From: Thuidium tamariscinum
Taxonomy: Eukaryota; Streptophyta; Bryopsida; Hypnales; Thuidiaceae
Direction of reading: 5' to 3'
Assembly (NCBI GenBank): GCA_947034885.2
Contig: OX344750.2
Coordinates: 31,482,821-31,546,820 of the forward strand
DNA length: 64,000 bases
Made by a program: the position numbers and the translations under genes. This document shows positions 60,697-64,000 of this stretch, one piece after another (positions within the stretch are counted from its first letter, which is position 1; each line of letters begins with the position of its first letter). Under the pieces are notes generated by a model. The model was not told the DNA's origin. It saw only the letters and a list, made by a program, of their open reading frames with translations, and ran no database searches.

Positions 60697-60733
60697 GATT
60701 ATTGATTCAGAAGGGCTTTTTTTTACTAGTTGA

Positions 60734-62117
60734 CAGAGGATGTGGAATATTTTATATCAAACCAATAGTTATTGTTGGAGTCATGCAATAGATTAGAAGC
60801 CTATGTAAGAGATGTTAGGTTAGAAGCTTGCGCAGGGAACGTCAGATCAAAAGCGTACGCAAGGATGTCGAGGCGCAAGGGAGGTTAGGTTAGAAGCCTA
60901 AGCAGGGGAGGTTATTTTTTAGTGATGTTGGCCTCAGTGGCATTCTATTTTTAGATCAAGCTTTACCTCCTTCTTGACAGAGGAGGTGGAATATTTCATA
61001 TCAAGTCAATAGTTATTGTTGCAATCATACAATAGATTAGAAGCCTGCGCAGGGGATGTCAGGTTAGAAGCTTGCGTAGGGAACGTCAAATCAAAAGCAT
61101 GCATTGGGGACATCAAGACGTAGGGGAGGTTAGGTTAGAAGCTTAACCCCTAAGCGCCGGCGGCACCATTATGTGGCTTACGAATGACTTCTCCACGCCA
61201 CCAGAAGGCTTGAACAGAAGTTTTTTCGTCCATTTTTTTTTCAATGACCTTTTATGTTGAGTTACAAAGAGTGTCCAAGTGAATTTTTAGTGTAATTGAT
61301 GTTTCTTTTCATGTAGTTGAGAAGTAATTAAGGAAAACGGATGGCAAAATTTGTCATTTTAGTGTATTTTGAGAAATTGAGTAAATCTGAAATTTTTCCT
61401 TGAAAACGACATTTTTTGAATTTGAGCCCAACTATGAAATAGAGGTCCTATACTTTAGTTTCTTCTCCAATTGAAAATTTGGAAAAATTCATAAAACTAA
61501 ATATTTTATTGTAGTTTGAACTTTGGCTGTATTTTTAATGCCCACTGCATTCTAATTATAGATGTACATGGCAAATTGGTTTACACCATGATGATTTCCA
61601 TTGTATTTTTCACACATGGTGAAATTTTCAGATTTTTTGAGAATATTTTCTATTTTCTATGATTTTTTCTTTAGTTTCTCTTCAAAAAATTTCAGAAAAT
61701 ACAATTTTCCTCGAAAAAAATCTGAAATTTCTGTGAAGTACAGAGACATGCAGTTTCATCTCTGAAAAATAAAAATAAAAATTTCCATACACATCTAGTT
61801 ACAAAATGGTAACAAATTGAGTGATAGAGAGTGCAACCTAAAACCAGTGGTTATAGGCTCGGCATTTCAAGGTTTAGAAGGGGAGGATATTTTATACTAG
61901 TGTTGGCCTCACAGACATTCTATTGCCAAATCAAACTCTATCTCCTTCTTGACAAAGGATGTGAAATATTCCATATCAAATCAATAGTTATTGCTGCAAT
62001 CATGCAATAGATTAGAAGCCTACGCAGGGGACGTCAGCTTAGAAGCTTGCGTAGGGAACATCAAATCAAAAGCGTACGTTGGGGACATCAGGACGTAGGG
62101 AAGGTTAGGTTAGAAGC
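60734..62117. repeat. 244-bp tandem repeat, three units, two hit by TTAA insertions
   Basis: The marker GACAGAGGA.GTGGAATATT recurs at about 60734, 60975 and 61951, followed each time by AATAGTTATTG.TG.AATCAT, CAATAGATTAGAAGCC and GTTAGGTTAGAAGC. Period is 242-246 bp once the insert at 61147-61872 is removed. Unit 2 is broken by that insert and unit 3 by the piggyBac element, both after GTTAGGTTAGAAGC. Unit 1 has CCTAAG there and no insert. No ORF. Confidence 0.85.
61147..61872. mobile_element. Degenerate piggyBac-like MITE, 726 bp
   Basis: TTAA at 61143-61146 on the left and TTTA (one base changed) at 61873-61876 on the right. The left end is CCCCTAAGCGCCGGCGG; the right end read inwards is CCTTGAAATGCCGAGCC. 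Both resemble the CCCTGAAACGCCGGGC end of the neighbouring coding piggyBac element. The interior is AT-rich with no frame, so it could be mobilised only in trans. Confidence 0.72.
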
Positions 62118-62121
62118 TTAA

Positions 62122-64000
62122 CCCTGAAACGCCGGGCGGGTCACCGCGTGCTCAAAGTGCTGTCGGGACCTACTACCGCGAGGAAGAAGAGAATCTCATG
62201 CAGCAACTACAGATGAGGCTACAGTGATGAATCGAGTGTGCAGGCCTGAGGTAGTGGCGAATGTGAGGCACAGGACCGTCGAGAATCACAGAAAAGAGCA
62301 GGGGCTCGGAATCTTTGGCATGATTACTGCCGAGGTTTGAGCTTGTCCTCATGCGGGCAGAGGTCTAAATTAGCTAAAATCATGGACTCAAGGAATGACA
62401 CGGAAGATTCAGATGCTCGAAATGGAAGGACCGTGGAATAGCAAGTGGCACATGAGTTGAAAGTCAGAATCTCCGCATGAAAATGCAAGCTGTAAGCCTT
62501 GTAATTACATAGCGTCACTATACAAGAAAAAACAGAACAGTATCCTCATACTACGGCATGGGTGTCCCTCTGCAAGGAAAACGACGGAATTTAGCCATGG
62601 GTGTACAGCTGTGATGTAGAAGTCGACGTGAAACAAGTAGGAATTGTTGAGTACAACAAAGGTGATTGAATCCGCTGGGGAAATCACACCACAGTGGTTG
62701 ACGCTGTGGGCAGGCAAGAGAACGAACGGGCTGGCAGCTCCACATCCTCGGGCACAACTGTAGCACTGTTGCGGGCTTCGGGCAGGCAGCTGACAGTGCC
62801 TGCAGAGAAGCGTGTGGCCCGGTGGTGACCTGACGACGCTGGCAGGTCTTGGAAGCCCAACCGCCAGCCTATTCTTCCGCGCGCTGGGACTTGGAGGTTG
62901 CAGACCTTCAGCAACTTCAGCGTTCGTCACAGCATGACATGTGCCACAGAGAGTGATGTAGGACAAGGTAGGGAACGTCTTGGAAGTCCAGAGAAATAGA
63001 GCTTCCCAGAAGTGAAAGTAAAAACCTATAGAATGTGCCGAGTACTGTACATGCAGATGCTACATATGAAACTTGAGATCTATACTTTTTTTTTTGAAAC
63101 ATGCTGATGGTGGATACAGAGAAAGTCACCAGTGCGTGCTCCAGTAGCAAGCTCCCTTACAAACATGTGCATGGCATCCTGGACAAGCTTGATTTGTGCG
63201 TTGTCCACACACGATGCAATTCCCTCTTTTTGTGCCCATACTCTTCGTACCGTGGACTGCTGCAACATAGGGTGCTCGTTTGGAGAATCCATGAGTGCGT
63301 CCACTCCATTTCGCCACGAGCTCCTTCGCCAACTGCAACTGAAAAGATAAGTGCGTCATGGGCTCCTCCATGAACCGAAAACTGATGTCACTATGCACAA
63401 TCCAAGCATTACAGATGGTTGTGTCTAATAAGTACGAAAACAAACGATGCCACCATTTGTGGCTCCTTGTGAGACATGAATATAAGCCTCTCAATTGATC
63501 TGCTGTGTCCACACCCCTCATATTCTCCGTGTATTGCAGATGCATGGGTCCTGTGATAACTTTTTTCTTTTTCCCATGAAATGTGCGGTACACAAACTGG
63601 CGAGTTCTAGGTGCTGATTTCGCCTCTGCATGCGTGGATAGGAGGACCACTGCATTGCGATCCTTCCACACTGAACAACAAATGCGACCTTCCTGGTGCA
63701 TACGGTAATCAATCCAGCCAAAATCTTGGTTTTTTGTGGCATCCTTCGCATACATAGATCGTGGGACATACTTCCTATTGGCTTTGAGTGTTCCCGTCGC
63801 CATAATCCCCACATCAAGTAAGTCCAGAAACAAGGGCACGGATGTGAAGAAATTATCGGTCGTGACAATATGACCTTTGCCTCCGAGGTCACTCATGAGA
63901 TGCTTGACCACATGCCTGCCTTGCAAACCCTCTCCCTTTCCACTACGCTCTGGAAAGGATTGCATCATGGTCTCCATGGCATCGCTATCGTCAGAAGAGG
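62122..64000 (-). mobile_element. piggyBac transposon, 3' part (other end beyond window)
   Basis: TTAA at 62118-62121 abuts CCCTGAAACGCCGGGCGGG, taken as the terminal repeat. The transposase gene (63126 to edge) points left towards it. The 1 kb between the stop codon and the terminus (62122-63125) contains only weak frames and is probably 3' UTR plus subterminal sequence. The element disrupts the third 244-bp repeat unit. The opposite terminus should lie to the right of the window. Confidence 0.82.
63126..64000 (-). CDS. piggyBac-family transposase (DDE_Tnp_1_7), C-terminal part
   Basis: The frame is open from the right edge of the window to the stop at 63126, so the N-terminus is missing and no start is assigned (upstream residues read SSDDSDAMETMM). 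Visible family blocks: TDNFFTS with the first catalytic Asp, GTLKANRKYVP, VWKDRNAVVLLST with a downstream acidic site, YTENMRGVDTADQL with a further catalytic Asp, RSHKWWHRLFSYLLD, and a Cys/His-rich tail (CIVCG ... CPGCHAHVCKGAC) like the C-terminal zinc domain that binds the transposon ends. These enzymes cut and paste at TTAA without leaving a footprint. No stop or frameshift occurs in the 290 codons seen, so the gene may be active. Confidence 0.92.
   Translation of the reverse strand, partial: SSDDSDAMETMMQSFPERSGKGEGLQGRHVVKHLMSDLGGKGHIVTTDNFFTSVPLFLDLLDVGIMATGTLKANRKYVPRSMYAKDATKNQDFGWIDYRMHQEGRICCSVWKDRNAVVLLSTHAEAKSAPRTRQFVYRTFHGKKKKVITGPMHLQYTENMRGVDTADQLRGLYSCLTRSHKWWHRLFSYLLDTTICNAWIVHSDISFRFMEEPMTHLSFQLQLAKELVAKWSGRTHGFSKRAPYVAAVHGTKSMGTKRGNCIVCGQRTNQACPGCHAHVCKGACYWSTHW

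Noticed and set aside
62505..62966. 153-codon minus-strand frame as a second piggyBac-borne gene
   Set aside because: No motif, several overlapping frames of equal quality; more likely 3' untranslated and subterminal sequence.

Overview
The window looks like nuclear DNA of a land plant, most likely a non-flowering one (bryophyte, lycophyte or fern; the lineage is an inference). Reasons: GH3 acyl-amido synthetase, a plant DUF248/PMT-type methyltransferase, an SRC2-like C2 protein and a UBP27-like deubiquitinase, all with GT-AG introns of 0.1-1 kb; interstitial TTTAGGG-type telomere repeats; and moderately GC-rich genes separated by very AT-rich transposon-filled DNA. I reconstructed each spliced gene by hand. 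In all four multi-exon genes the exon phases join without a break and the total length divides by three.

Layout. 1-3.3 kb: GH3 gene (+, 4 exons). 3.3-10.5 kb: AT-rich repeats, a decayed LINE (-) and several MITEs. 10.5-11.1 kb: a truncated, frameshifted NPP (nucleotide pyrophosphatase/phosphodiesterase) relic (-), lying head to head with an intact single-exon apyrase (+, 11.5-13.0 kb). 14.3-15.1 kb: probable AP2/ERF pseudogene (-). 15.6-17.1 kb: C2/SRC2-like gene (+, 2 exons). 18.3-22.6 kb: PMT-type Golgi methyltransferase (-, 7 coding exons). 23.9-54.1 kb: a 30 kb gene desert made of layered DNA transposons. 54.1-59.1 kb: UBP27-like ubiquitin-specific protease (-, 10 exons). 60.4-64 kb: a MITE, a 244-bp tandem repeat, and a piggyBac transposon whose transposase gene runs off the right edge.

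The most unusual content is the transposon layer. A coding piggyBac element (left end CCCTGAAACGCC next to TTAA) sits in the same window as five TTAA-bounded non-coding elements (240-962 bp) and one eroded relative. Two long inverted-repeat (foldback) elements have arms built of three or more tandem subunits. One is a 2.95 kb PIF/Harbinger-type element with TAA duplications. The other was later hit by a 722-bp element (GTAG duplication) and by a TTAA element, and its intact arm shows the empty sites.

The host genes do not form an operon-like unit. Two pairings are notable. NPP and apyrase both act on nucleotides and may once have shared a bidirectional promoter. GH3 (hormone conjugation) and PMT (cell-wall pectin) are ordinary single-copy-type plant genes. 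Coordinates of AT-rich repeats are read by eye, so outer limits may be off by tens of bases except where target-site duplications are named.
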